Under the pieces are notes generated by a model that was not told where the DNA came from, ran no database searches, and saw only the letters and a program-made list of their open reading frames with translations. This document shows, piece by piece, positions 34,663 to 43,248 of a stretch of DNA of 64,000 nt (within the stretch, counting starts at the first letter, position 1; each line of letters starts with the position of its first letter). Source of the stretch: Lachnospiraceae bacterium (GTDB taxonomy: Bacteria; Bacillota; Clostridia; Lachnospirales; Lachnospiraceae); the NCBI GenBank assembly GCA_017434885.1, contig JAFSGE010000025.1, forward strand, positions 1 to 64,000, written 5' to 3'. Both the position numbers and the translations under genes were made by a program.

Positions 34663-35628
34663 ATGTCGATGATAGCCGTACTGAAAAATTGTCTGGAATG
34701 TGAAAAAGAATTCATTTTATCTTCTGTTGAAAGCAGAGATGAGGTGTTATTTTTTGACAACGAGGAAGCACTTCTTAACAGCAAGGAATGTGCAAATATA
34801 GAAATCATATTTGGTGAGCCCTCACATCGTATCATTCAATTGATGAAAAATCTCAGATGGATTCAAATGAGCTGGGCAGGTGCCAATAAGTATACTTCTG
34901 CGCCGGATTTTCCTGACAGGATTACACTTACCGGCGCTTCCGGTGCATATGGTTGCGTGATTTCCGAATATATTATTGCCGGGATTTTGGCATTAAAAAG
35001 AAATCTGTTTCCCTACCGTGAACAAATGAAAAATGGTGGCTGGGATAAAATTGAGGGTGATGATTCCTTAGAAGGAAAAAGAGTGCTTATTTTAGGAACA
35101 GGAAATATAGGTCAGGAAACTGCGAAAAGGCTTAGATGCTTCGGATGCTATATTGTGGGGATATGTCGTACAAACAGATATCAGCAGGAGCATTTTGATG
35201 AAGTATATACAATAGACCATTTGGATGTGCAATTATCAAATGCAGATGTAGTTGTTATTGCGCTTCCCGGAACAACGGAAACGACGGGAATGTTTGGCAG
35301 AGAAAGAATAAAAAAGATGAAAGAGGGCGCTATTCTTGTAAATGTGGGACGTGGTTTTATTGTGGATACGGACGAATTAACAAGTGCCCTGCAGAATGGA
35401 TTCTTAAGCGGTGCAGTGCTTGATGTTACGGAGCCAGAGCCGTTGCCTGAAAAACATCCTCTCAGATATATGGAGAATGTGGTATTGACACCGCATATTT
35501 CCGGAATAAGCTGGGGAGAAAATATGTTTACAAGAAAGAGAATTTTGGATATTTTCTGCGAAAATTTAAAACGGGACAGAAACAATGAGCCTAAAAAGAA
35601 TGTGATTGATTTCAGCAAGGGATATTGA
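34663..35628 (+). CDS. D-isomer-specific 2-hydroxyacid dehydrogenase
   Basis: 321 residues. The NAD-binding motif LILGTGNIGQETAKRLRCFG is near residue 145. It is followed by NVGRGFIVDTDELTSAL (catalytic arginine region), LDVTEPEPLPEKHPL (glutamate) and NVVLTPHISG (histidine). It would reduce a 2-keto acid to the D-hydroxy acid with NAD(P)H; the substrate is unknown. The start at 34663 is uncertain among three nearby options (GTG 34654, ATG 34663, ATG 34669). Confidence 0.87.
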   Translation: MSMIAVLKNCLECEKEFILSSVESRDEVLFFDNEEALLNSKECANIEIIFGEPSHRIIQLMKNLRWIQMSWAGANKYTSAPDFPDRITLTGASGAYGCVISEYIIAGILALKRNLFPYREQMKNGGWDKIEGDDSLEGKRVLILGTGNIGQETAKRLRCFGCYIVGICRTNRYQQEHFDEVYTIDHLDVQLSNADVVVIALPGTTETTGMFGRERIKKMKEGAILVNVGRGFIVDTDELTSALQNGFLSGAVLDVTEPEPLPEKHPLRYMENVVLTPHISGISWGENMFTRKRILDIFCENLKRDRNNEPKKNVIDFSKGY

Positions 35629-35640
35629 TTAGCGCAAGTA

Positions 35641-35706
35641 ATGAAGGCCATCCCGTCAAATGTTGAAGACGGGGTTGCCAAGTGGCTTGAAGAAAATTAC
35701 TTATAA
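35641..35706 (+). pseudogene. C-terminal remnant, possibly of a Cof-type HAD hydrolase
   Basis: A frame that ends EDGVAKWLEENYL after about 21 codons. The NxxEDGVAKxLE pattern resembles the last helix of Cof/HAD phosphatases. It has no ribosome binding site and lies between the dehydrogenase stop and the next gene. It is probably the tail of a deleted gene. Confidence 0.35.
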
Positions 35707-35723
35707 AATATAAGGAGCGTAAA

Positions 35724-36443
35724 ATGGGAGAAGTATACGGATTATCAATTCTTATAGGAATCGTATTAATCGGAATTGGAATTTATACATTCAAGCATCC
35801 TGATTTTAGATGGAAAATTTCCCTATCAAGACGTTGGTATCTTAAGGGCGGAGAACCTACAGACCTTTATTATGAAAATCAAAGAATGGGAGCTGTAGCT
35901 TACATTTTTATTGGTGTAATCATGATTTTGCTGAGTATCAGTATGTCTGTTACAAAAGCTAGGGGATATGTTATAGAGATAGACGGTAATGAGCTTAGGA
36001 TGCCCTGCACTTATTCCGATATGGAAGCCTTAGGATATCAAATTGACCCGGAGGAAGAGATAGAAACATTACGTGCAACAAGCAAAAATCTTAAGAATTC
36101 TTCTACATATACAGTAAAAAATGCAGAAGGAAAAGAAATTATAGTTACTTTTGAAAACAGAGGAGAAGAGGACAGGAAAGCAACAGAATGTGAGCTGATT
36201 GCAATAAGGGTACATGAGGAAAACGGTCCGGAAATAAAGTTACCTAACGGAGTAAAAAATGGGATGAGCGAGGAGGATGCAAAGTCTATTATGGGGAAGG
36301 GGACTCCGAGAGGTGTAGGAGGCTCGGCAGCAGAATACAATATGAAAGTAAATTTTGATACATACAAGATTAATCTGGTATTTGATGGTGATTTCAGGAA
36401 TAAAAGGGTAATATCAATAAGAGTTGAGGATGTTATTTATTAA
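35724..36443 (+). CDS. Two-span membrane protein with extracytoplasmic domain
   Basis: 239 residues. Hydrophobic segments lie at about 5-22 and 58-74, joined by a loop containing GGEPTDLYYENQRMG, like DUF6199 proteins. The long C-terminal part (about 80-239) is soluble and beta-rich. Its end has NGVKNGMSEEDAKSIMGKGTP, similar to the SmpA/BamE-type small repeat. The function is unknown. An AAGGAG box is upstream. Confidence 0.6.
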   Translation: MGEVYGLSILIGIVLIGIGIYTFKHPDFRWKISLSRRWYLKGGEPTDLYYENQRMGAVAYIFIGVIMILLSISMSVTKARGYVIEIDGNELRMPCTYSDMEALGYQIDPEEEIETLRATSKNLKNSSTYTVKNAEGKEIIVTFENRGEEDRKATECELIAIRVHEENGPEIKLPNGVKNGMSEEDAKSIMGKGTPRGVGGSAAEYNMKVNFDTYKINLVFDGDFRNKRVISIRVEDVIY

Positions 36444-36510
36444 AAAATTTTATAATGAAAAATATGTAAAAGATTAACAAATATTTTTGAATTCGTGGAG
36501 GTGCATAACA

Positions 36511-36930
36511 ATGGAATATACAATACTTGATAATAAACTACAGGCAGATGATTTTATCCGTCTGTTTGCGAGCGCCGGTTGGGGAGAACTTCCACAGGAC
36601 ATGGTTGAAGCTGCGCTGACAAACAGTTATGCGACATTTTCGGTAGAAAGTGAGGACAAGGTTATTGCAATGGCACGCTTGCTTGGAGACGGTGCGATGT
36701 CCTTTTTCTTGAAGGATTTGGTTGTAGAGCCGGAATATCAGGGGAGTGGTATCGGACGTGTTCTTTTAACACATGTGGAAGAGTACATTCGTGCACAATT
36801 AAACCCTGGTTGGGAAGGATATTTACAGCTTGTGAGTGCAAAGGGGAAAGAGGAATTTTATCAAAAACTGGGTTATGCGGTTCATCCTCATGAGCATAGC
36901 GGACCGGGGATGTCAAAGTGGATAAAGTAA
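36511..36930 (+). CDS. GNAT family N-acetyltransferase
   Basis: 139 residues. Motif A is LKDLVVEPEYQGSGIGRVLL (about residues 69-88). The ending FYQKLGYAVHPHEHSGPGMSKW is typical of a subgroup of GNATs related to YjdJ/PA4866-like. The substrate is unknown. The start at 36511 has TGGAGG 11 bases upstream. Confidence 0.88.
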   Translation: MEYTILDNKLQADDFIRLFASAGWGELPQDMVEAALTNSYATFSVESEDKVIAMARLLGDGAMSFFLKDLVVEPEYQGSGIGRVLLTHVEEYIRAQLNPGWEGYLQLVSAKGKEEFYQKLGYAVHPHEHSGPGMSKWIK

Positions 36931-36961
36931 TAGGAGATTTGATGCTTATTGGGGGAATCAT

Positions 36962-37528
36962 ATGGGAAAAAAGCTATCAGAAATGACACTTGAAGAATTG
37001 TGGGAATTATTTCCGATTACACTTGTTGAACATAAGGAGTACTGGAAAGATTACTATTGCGAGATGGAAGAATATCTTTCCTGCAAACTGGCAGAATGTA
37101 AAATTGTCAGGATGAGCCATGTTGGAAGTACTGCAATTGATAATATATGGGCAAAAGATATTGTTGATATATTGGTTGAAATTTCAGGCTCGGAAAATAT
37201 TGATAATGTCGCAAAAGTTATTGAGAAGGCAGGTTTTAAAAGAATGTCTTCTTCAAACAGCAGATATTCTTTTAATTGGGGATATACAGAAGAAGGCTTT
37301 GCAGATAAGGTCTATCATTTACATCTTCGATACGAGCGTGATAATGATGAATTATATTTTCGGGACTATATGCAGGAAAATCCTTTGCTTGCACGAGAAT
37401 ACGAGGCTCTTAAATTGAGGATATGGAAGCAATATGAGCATGACAGAGACGGATATACAGCGGCAAAAAGTGAGTTTGTTATGAAGTATACCGAAGAGGC
37501 AAAGAAAAGATATGTAGATAGATACTGA
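36962..37528 (+). CDS. GrpB family protein (UPF0157)
   Basis: 188 residues of the GrpB/UPF0157 nucleotidyltransferase-fold family. The core is MSHVGSTAIDNIWAKDIVDILVE (GST-x-V/I pattern, about residues 58-80), and VYHLHLRYERDNDELYFRDYM follows. The biochemical role is unknown. It starts 32 bases after the GNAT gene with GGGGG upstream. Confidence 0.87.
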   Translation: MGKKLSEMTLEELWELFPITLVEHKEYWKDYYCEMEEYLSCKLAECKIVRMSHVGSTAIDNIWAKDIVDILVEISGSENIDNVAKVIEKAGFKRMSSSNSRYSFNWGYTEEGFADKVYHLHLRYERDNDELYFRDYMQENPLLAREYEALKLRIWKQYEHDRDGYTAAKSEFVMKYTEEAKKRYVDRY

Positions 37529-37547
37529 CAAATTATGGAGGACGATT

Positions 37548-38129
37548 ATGAATGCATTAGTGATTAATTGCAGCCCGGTAAGAGGCGGTGCAACAGCAGA
37601 AATTGTACATATTGTTTCAAAATGTTTGAAGAGCAAATTTGATGTAAAAAGTATTTGTATTGATGATTTTGAGGTTGCCTTTTGTAAAGGGTGCAGAAGT
37701 TGTCATAGTACGGCGAAATGTATTCAGCATGACGATGTGGATTTGATTATGGAATATTATGAATGGGCGGATATTGTTGTATCTGTAGCGCCATCATATT
37801 GGGCGGACATACCCGGTCAATTTAAGGTGTTTATCGATAGATGTACGCCGTGGTGCAATACTCATGAGCCGCACGCAAAGCTTTCCGATGGAAAAAAGGG
37901 ATATACGATTGCGCTCAGAACGGGACCAAGTATGCCGGAATGCGAGCGCATAATAGGAAGTATTGAACATTTTTATGGGCATTTGGAAATTGAAGCATGT
38001 GGAAAGCTTGGCTTGTGTTCTATCGAATGTAAGGAAGATGTTGCAGGAAGAATTGATGAAATAAACAAATTTTGTAATATGATTTTGGAAAAATCCAATA
38101 GTCAGAATGGGAGTGAAAAGAATAGATGA
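37548..38129 (+). CDS. NADPH-dependent FMN reductase/iron-sulfur flavoprotein
   Basis: 193 residues with a flavodoxin-like fold. The N-terminus NCSPVRGGATAEIVHIV is the FMN phosphate loop. CKGCRSCHSTAKC (about residues 45-57) is the cysteine group of iron-sulfur flavoproteins, though with fewer ligands in the compact 4Fe-4S form. VSVAPSYWADIPGQFKVFIDR is the conserved flavin-contact segment. It probably acts as an electron carrier or quinone/nitro reductase. It overlaps the next gene by four bases. Confidence 0.83.
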   Translation: MNALVINCSPVRGGATAEIVHIVSKCLKSKFDVKSICIDDFEVAFCKGCRSCHSTAKCIQHDDVDLIMEYYEWADIVVSVAPSYWADIPGQFKVFIDRCTPWCNTHEPHAKLSDGKKGYTIALRTGPSMPECERIIGSIEHFYGHLEIEACGKLGLCSIECKEDVAGRIDEINKFCNMILEKSNSQNGSEKNR

Positions 38130-38698
38130 GTTCATTGTTAAAATCAACGTTAAATACACGTGCATTGCCGATAGGTGGTATGCGATACATAAGGAGCGAT
38201 GTTCCGATTAGCTTAACAGAGGAAGAGATTCAGTGGTTACTGGATAATCAGATAACTACACTTGTGGATTTGCGTTCACAGGAGGAAATTACGCGGAAAC
38301 CGTGTTCGTTACAGAATGTGGACGGATTTACTTATTACCACCTTCCGGTATCGGGTGGCGGAGATACCCCTAAGTCAAGAAAACATCTTCATGAAGTTTA
38401 TCGGGGAATGGTGGATAAACAAATGGATATTATCCTGGATACAATATTAAATGCTGCTTCAAATGTGATGTATTTTTGTACAGCAGGCAAGGATAGGACA
38501 GGGGTAGTATCTGCGTTGCTTCTAAAAAGACTTGGAGTATCGGAAGCTGTTATTGTGGACGATTACATGAAATCCAAGGAAAATTTAATGGACATGCTTA
38601 CTGCGTATGTAAAGGAACATCCTGAAGTGGATATTGATATAATTGTTCCGCGGGAAGAGAATATACGAAAGGTTTTAGCAGAAGTATGTACTAAGTGA
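38126..38698 (+). CDS. Tyrosine-protein phosphatase (dual-specificity-like)
   Basis: 190 residues. The active-site loop YFCTAGKDRTGVVSALLL contains the C-x5-R signature (cysteine near residue 114). Upstream features are LVDLRSQEEITRKP and the YYHLPVSGGG loop. This is the Y_phosphatase3 family; substrates can be phosphotyrosine proteins or phosphoinositide-like molecules. Its start overlaps the flavoprotein stop (ATGA), which implies coupled translation. Confidence 0.9.
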   Translation: MSSLLKSTLNTRALPIGGMRYIRSDVPISLTEEEIQWLLDNQITTLVDLRSQEEITRKPCSLQNVDGFTYYHLPVSGGGDTPKSRKHLHEVYRGMVDKQMDIILDTILNAASNVMYFCTAGKDRTGVVSALLLKRLGVSEAVIVDDYMKSKENLMDMLTAYVKEHPEVDIDIIVPREENIRKVLAEVCTK

Positions 38699-38711
38699 GG
38701 GAGAAAATTAT

Positions 38712-39191
38712 ATGATGATTTTATTTGAAGGTATTACAATGAGCTTTTGGCTGCTACTTGTCTGTGTAATCGGTATTGCAAACGGACCGGTGGGGTTGGT
38801 GTGTCTTTATGAAAAAGAGGTTCAGGATAGAGTGGTGGAACTGGGCTACACAACGAAAGAAAAAATTAAAAGGAATGAAATGATTTCCGGTATTGCAATT
38901 TTTTCACCCGTGATATTAGTAGTGCCTGTAATGGTGTACTGCATAAACGGGGCAACCGGTTTTGTGGACAGCTTTTGGCAGATGACAATTATTTTGTGGA
39001 TAATGAATTTGTTTGACAGAATTTTTATCGATTGGTATTGGGTAGGGCGTACAAAAGCATGGCTGATACCGGGGACAGAAGATTTAATGCCGTATATTCC
39101 ATTAAAGGTTGTAGCGAAAAAATGGATAGGAACATTTATTGGCTTTCCCATAATTGCGGCTATTATTGCCGGTTTTATGACTTTGATATAA
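38712..39191 (+). CDS. Integral membrane protein, four segments, unknown
   Basis: 159 residues with hydrophobic segments at about 8-28, 56-76, 85-105 and 137-157. The loop DRIFIDWYWVGRTKAWLIPGTED is polar and conserved-looking. The family is not recognised. It lies 14 bases after the phosphatase gene and could be in the same transcript. Confidence 0.6.
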   Translation: MMILFEGITMSFWLLLVCVIGIANGPVGLVCLYEKEVQDRVVELGYTTKEKIKRNEMISGIAIFSPVILVVPVMVYCINGATGFVDSFWQMTIILWIMNLFDRIFIDWYWVGRTKAWLIPGTEDLMPYIPLKVVAKKWIGTFIGFPIIAAIIAGFMTLI

Positions 39192-39231
39192 GAAGCGCAG
39201 TTTGATTGTTGCATCCGAAGAGGAATAAATT

Positions 39232-39744
39232 ATGTCTGGAAAAATTATGACTGTAAATGGTGTTGACTATACGATTATTAAACTTTTGGGACACGGAAAA
39301 GGTGGTTATTCATATCTTGCAAAAAAGGATGACAGGCAGTATGTAGTAAAACAGATACATCATGAACCTTGTGAGTATTATGTTTTTGGTAACAAAATTG
39401 AAGCAGAGCGAAATGATTATGGCAGGCTGCTGGAAACAGGTATCCGCATTCCTAAGATGATAAGTATTGATGTTCTAAATGAAAGAATTGTAAAAGAGTA
39501 CATAAACGGGCCGACGATTGATGAACTGGTAAAAAGCGGCGGAATGAAAGAGAGTTACTTGAAACAGGCAGAAGAGATGGCTATTTTAGTAAAAGAAAAA
39601 GGTTTGAATATTGACTATTATCCAACAAATTTCGTGGTACAGGATGAGCTCATTTATTATATCGATTACGAATGTAATGAGTATATGGATGAATGGAGTT
39701 TTGATAACTGGGGAAGAAAATATTGGTCTATAAACGGAGAGTAA
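39232..39744 (+). CDS. Minimal protein-kinase-like protein
   Basis: 170 residues, much shorter than a standard kinase domain. The order of elements fits the fold: glycine-rich loop LLGHGKGGYSY, YVVKQI with the ATP lysine, IVKEYINGPTI hinge, NIDYYPTNFVV in place of HxDxxxxN, and YIDYECN in place of DFG. The expected catalytic residues are mostly kept, though the first is asparagine. It may phosphorylate a small molecule or be a pseudokinase. It ends one base before the P-loop gene. Confidence 0.65.
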   Translation: MSGKIMTVNGVDYTIIKLLGHGKGGYSYLAKKDDRQYVVKQIHHEPCEYYVFGNKIEAERNDYGRLLETGIRIPKMISIDVLNERIVKEYINGPTIDELVKSGGMKESYLKQAEEMAILVKEKGLNIDYYPTNFVVQDELIYYIDYECNEYMDEWSFDNWGRKYWSINGE

Positions 39745-39745
39745 A

Positions 39746-40294
39746 ATGAAGAACATCATTCATATTTTCGGAGCATCCGGTTCCGGAACATCGACACTTG
39801 GCAGAAAAATAAGTAAAGAACTGGGATATAAGTTTATGGATACAGATGATTATTTCTGGCTTCCGACAGACCCCAAATATACGCAGAAACGTCCGACCGA
39901 TGAAAGACTCAGACTTATGAAAAAGGATATTGAAGCAGCGGAAAATGTGGTAATTTCCGGTTCGCTTACGGATTGGGGAGATGAATTGATTCCTTTGTTT
40001 ACATTGGCAATTCGATTAGTAGTTGATGTGGATATACGCATAGAAAGACTGCGAAAACGAGAAAGGGAACAGTTTGGAAGCCGCATCGATGAAGGAGGAG
40101 ATATGTATCAGAACCACCGAGAATTTATTGAGTGGGCGAGAGCATATGATACAGGCAGTGTAGAGATGCGGAGTAAGGCAAAGCATGATGAGTGGCAGAA
40201 ACTACTTGCATGCGAAGTGCTAGTCCTGGATGGCTCTGATGATTTGAATGACAATTTTGCGAAGATAAAGGAGAAATATGAATACAAACAGTGA
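39746..40294 (+). CDS. P-loop nucleotide/small-molecule kinase-like protein
   Basis: 182 residues. The P-loop is FGASGSGTSTLGRKIS (about residues 7-22, with S/T in place of the usual lysine: GSGTST). It continues KFMDTDDYFW and RLRKREREQFGSRI, the lid-like segment of adenylate-kinase-type folds. The substrate is unknown. The missing P-loop lysine makes activity uncertain. It overlaps the next gene by 17 bases. Confidence 0.72.
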   Translation: MKNIIHIFGASGSGTSTLGRKISKELGYKFMDTDDYFWLPTDPKYTQKRPTDERLRLMKKDIEAAENVVISGSLTDWGDELIPLFTLAIRLVVDVDIRIERLRKREREQFGSRIDEGGDMYQNHREFIEWARAYDTGSVEMRSKAKHDEWQKLLACEVLVLDGSDDLNDNFAKIKEKYEYKQ

Positions 40295-41462
40295 CTTACT
40301 TCAAAATTTAGATAAGCTTCATACAACGGGGATGGGCATAGAGCGAATCAAGAGAAATCTATCTCTACATACAGAGGATGCAGTTGATTACTGTAAAAAT
40401 AAAATTCTGCTTTCCCATGCAGTTATTACGCGAAACGGTAAGAACTGGTATGTGGATGTGGACGATATCGTGATAACAGTCAACGCCTATAGTTACACCA
40501 TTATCACTGCGCATAAGAAGAAACTGACAGTTGTGCGGGGAAGTAAAAAAGTTCTTGTGACTGGCGGAACTGTTTTTGTAAGTCGCTTTGTGGCGGAATA
40601 TTATGTGAAAAAGGGATATGATGTTTACGTCCTGAATCGTAACAACAGACCTCAGTGCGAGGGCGTAAGGCTGATAGAGGCTGACCGCAAAAATCTTGGT
40701 GATGTGCTGAAAGGTCATCATTTTGATATAGTTCTGGATATAACCGCCTACACCTGCGAGGACGTTAACCTATTGCTGGATGCTTTGGGAGGTTTCGAAG
40801 ATTATGTGCTGATTAGTTCCAGTGCAGTATATCCCGAATACGAAACTCAGCCGTTTACAGAAGAGAGTACGCTTGCCGTTAATAAGTTTTGGGGCAAATA
40901 CGGAACAGACAAAATTGATGCGGAAGAAGCACTGATAAAGCATGTTCCGAACGCTTACATATTAAGGCCGCCTTATCTGTATGGTCCTATGAATAATGTA
41001 TACAGAGAGGCTTTTGTGTTTGATTGTGCCATGCAGGAGAGAAGATTCTATCTGCCCAAGGACGGAAAGATGAAGTTACAATTTTTTCATGTGGAGGATT
41101 TGTGCAGATTCATTGATACCATTCTTGATAAGAAACCTAAGCATCGTATTTTTAATGTGGGAAACAAAGAAGCTGTTTCCATAAAAGAGTGGGTAACACT
41201 TTGTTATCAGATAGTCGGAAAAGAAGCTGAGTTTGTAAATGTTTATGAAGAGATACCACAACGAAGTTATTTCAGCTTTTACGATTATGAATATTATCTT
41301 GATGTGCGTAGGCAGTGTGAGTTGATGCCGGAGACAAAGCCACTTGCAGAAGGGCTTCGGGAAGCTCTTGCGTGGTATTTGGAGAATATAGACAAAGTGG
41401 TAAGGAAACCACTGATAGAGTTTATTGATGAGAATTTGGGTGAAAGGGACAAAAATGTGTAG
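40278..41462 (+). CDS. Fusion: DUF3781 domain + NAD-dependent epimerase/dehydratase
   Basis: 394 residues. Residues 1-79 are a complete DUF3781 domain (LDKLHTTGMGIERIKRNL, then GKNWYVDVDDIVITVNAYSY), a family that is normally about 80-90 residues alone. From residue 90 a Rossmann epimerase begins (KKVLVTGGTVFVSRFVAEYY), with ISSSAVYPEYE and the RPPYLYGP motif. The order looks like two genes joined by loss of a stop. The substrate, perhaps a nucleotide sugar, is unknown. The ATG at 40278 has AAAGGAG upstream. Confidence 0.82.
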   Translation: MNTNSDLLQNLDKLHTTGMGIERIKRNLSLHTEDAVDYCKNKILLSHAVITRNGKNWYVDVDDIVITVNAYSYTIITAHKKKLTVVRGSKKVLVTGGTVFVSRFVAEYYVKKGYDVYVLNRNNRPQCEGVRLIEADRKNLGDVLKGHHFDIVLDITAYTCEDVNLLLDALGGFEDYVLISSSAVYPEYETQPFTEESTLAVNKFWGKYGTDKIDAEEALIKHVPNAYILRPPYLYGPMNNVYREAFVFDCAMQERRFYLPKDGKMKLQFFHVEDLCRFIDTILDKKPKHRIFNVGNKEAVSIKEWVTLCYQIVGKEAEFVNVYEEIPQRSYFSFYDYEYYLDVRRQCELMPETKPLAEGLREALAWYLENIDKVVRKPLIEFIDENLGERDKNV

Positions 41463-42279
41463 AATTTTATGCTCCACAGGAGCCTTGATAGGAAGACCTA
41501 ATAATCGTGATTACAGATTGCTGAAAGAATTAACACCACAGCTTTCCTGCGATGGTCTGGAATTTATGATGTATAGTACGTGGTATGACGAGGTAGACGA
41601 GCTTGTCAAAACGTTACAGGAGCTTGATATGCCGATTCCTGTAGTGCATTGTCAAAAAAGCATTGGCGAAGCTATCAGTATGGGCGGTGAGGAAAATATT
41701 GCTGATGCGTTCCAAAGGTATACCGTTAATTGCCAAATAGCGCAAAAAATTGGGGCAAAAAAATTAGTGATGCATTTGTGGGACGGAATCACTTCTGATG
41801 CCAATTTTGAAAACAATATAACGGCGTATCCGGAGTTAAGAGAAATTGCAAAGCAGCACGGAGTAGACCTTTTGGTGGAAAATGTGGTGTGCAATCGCAA
41901 ATCACCTATGGAGCATTGGTGTGAACTGAGAGAAATGTACCCTGATATTCATTTTATTTTTGATACCAAGATGGCAGCTTTTCATGACCAACTGAACTTT
42001 TTGTATGAAGAAGAATATGCGTGGCTTTGGAAGCACGGACATATCTGTCATTATCATGTGAATGATTATGCGGGCGGCTATAAAGACTGGAAGAACCTGA
42101 AAACCTTACCTATCGGAAACGGGCATATCGACTTTGAGAAGTTTTTTGCATTTATTAGAAGTATTGGATATCAGGATACATTTACAGTGGAGTCAACTGC
42201 GTTCGGAGCAGATGGAAAAGTGGATATTGATATGCTGAACCGGCAGTTTGAATATATCAGGAAACAGATTTTGGCGTAA
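41455..42279 (+). CDS. Sugar phosphate isomerase/epimerase (TIM barrel, AP endonuclease 2 family)
   Basis: 274 residues. KKLVMHLWDG, VDLLVENVVCNR, IHFIFDTKMAAFH, CHYHVNDYAGG and GNGHIDFEKFFAFI give the metal-binding glutamate, aspartate and histidines of xylose-isomerase-like barrels. It overlaps the epimerase gene by eight bases, so the two may act on one carbohydrate pathway. Its start at 41455 lies within the last codons of the previous gene, after AAAGGG. Confidence 0.8.
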   Translation: MCRILCSTGALIGRPNNRDYRLLKELTPQLSCDGLEFMMYSTWYDEVDELVKTLQELDMPIPVVHCQKSIGEAISMGGEENIADAFQRYTVNCQIAQKIGAKKLVMHLWDGITSDANFENNITAYPELREIAKQHGVDLLVENVVCNRKSPMEHWCELREMYPDIHFIFDTKMAAFHDQLNFLYEEEYAWLWKHGHICHYHVNDYAGGYKDWKNLKTLPIGNGHIDFEKFFAFIRSIGYQDTFTVESTAFGADGKVDIDMLNRQFEYIRKQILA

Positions 42280-42297
42280 ATAAAGTAAGGTGTGAAT

Positions 42298-42345
42298 ATG
42301 ATGTGTAATTTGAGTGATGTAATAGAGGAAGAAAGATTTATTTAA
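42298..42345 (+). pseudogene. 15-codon remnant, possibly of a PD-(D/E)XK-type gene
   Basis: The short frame MMCNLSDVIEEERFI resembles the MCNLS...EE segment found late in Lachnospiraceae Rpn/PD-(D/E)XK family proteins. It has an AAGGTG site. It could also be a chance frame. Confidence 0.2.
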
Positions 42346-42363
42346 TGAAGGGAGATTATAAAT

Positions 42364-42672
42364 ATGTTGGAAAATATAATTTTCAATATGTTGATAGCAG
42401 GACTTGTGTTAATCATTCCCACTGCAGTTACGTGGTTTATTACCTATGGCATTAAGTTATCACTAATGATAATAAAGAAAGAAGATAATACAAGAAGAAA
42501 GCAGGCATATGATTTGTGCAGAAAGGCCGGAATGATTATGCAAGGTATTACATGTGTTTTTCCGTTACCGACAATTCTAATCATATGCTTTGGTTTATTA
42601 GGAAATATGATAGGATTATTCAGAATGTTCTGGACGGCTTTTTTTGACCCGCAGAATTTTAGATTGAATTGA
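42364..42672 (+). CDS. Small two-span membrane protein
   Basis: 102 residues with hydrophobic segments at about 5-30 and 58-85, separated by a basic loop (IKKEDNTRRKQAYDLCRKAG). The family is unknown. GAAGGGAG is upstream of the ATG. Confidence 0.55.
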   Translation: MLENIIFNMLIAGLVLIIPTAVTWFITYGIKLSLMIIKKEDNTRRKQAYDLCRKAGMIMQGITCVFPLPTILIICFGLLGNMIGLFRMFWTAFFDPQNFRLN

Positions 42673-42714
42673 AAAATAATATATTCTACATAGAAAGCCA
42701 GATAGGGGTACAAC

Positions 42715-43248
42715 ATGATTTATTATAGAGATGATGAAATACTGATTCGAGATATGAGGCAAAGCGATGCGCAGATAATTACAGACGGAGAAATCGAGCA
42801 AGGCTGGGACTCTACCACAGAAAAGTATGAAATGAGACTTCAGCATCAGACCGAAGGGAAAGCAATTGCCCTGGTTGCTGAGTATAAAGGCAATGTTGCA
42901 GGTTATATCAACGTATATCCAAACTCTGAGTGGGGTGCCTTCGCAAACCGGGGATATCCTGAGATTGTAGACTTTGGCGTATTAGAGAAATATCGCAAGG
43001 TCGGAGTGGGAAGCAAATTGATGGACATTGCAGAACAAATTGCTGCCACCTATTCGGATACGGTTTATTTGGGTGTGGGTCTGCATTACGGTTACGGAAG
43101 TGCCCAAAGAATGTATGTCAAGCGTGGGTATATACCGGACGGAAGCGGAGTTTGGTACAAAGACAGTGTTTGCGAACAGTACGCAGACTGCTGTAATGAT
43201 GATGATTTGGTTTTATATTTGTCAAAGAACATGAGAGGAAAAGCATGA
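42715..43248 (+). CDS. GNAT family N-acetyltransferase
   Basis: 177 residues. Motif A is IVDFGVLEKYRKVGVGSKLMDIAE (about residues 83-106) with a full R-K-x-G-x-G loop. VYLGVGLHYGYGSAQRMYVKRGYIPDGSG follows. A long GYINVYPNSEWGAFANRGYP strand segment precedes it. Its end overlaps the start of the DUF89 gene by four bases, so the two are translationally coupled. The substrate is unknown. Confidence 0.9.
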   Translation: MIYYRDDEILIRDMRQSDAQIITDGEIEQGWDSTTEKYEMRLQHQTEGKAIALVAEYKGNVAGYINVYPNSEWGAFANRGYPEIVDFGVLEKYRKVGVGSKLMDIAEQIAATYSDTVYLGVGLHYGYGSAQRMYVKRGYIPDGSGVWYKDSVCEQYADCCNDDDLVLYLSKNMRGKA

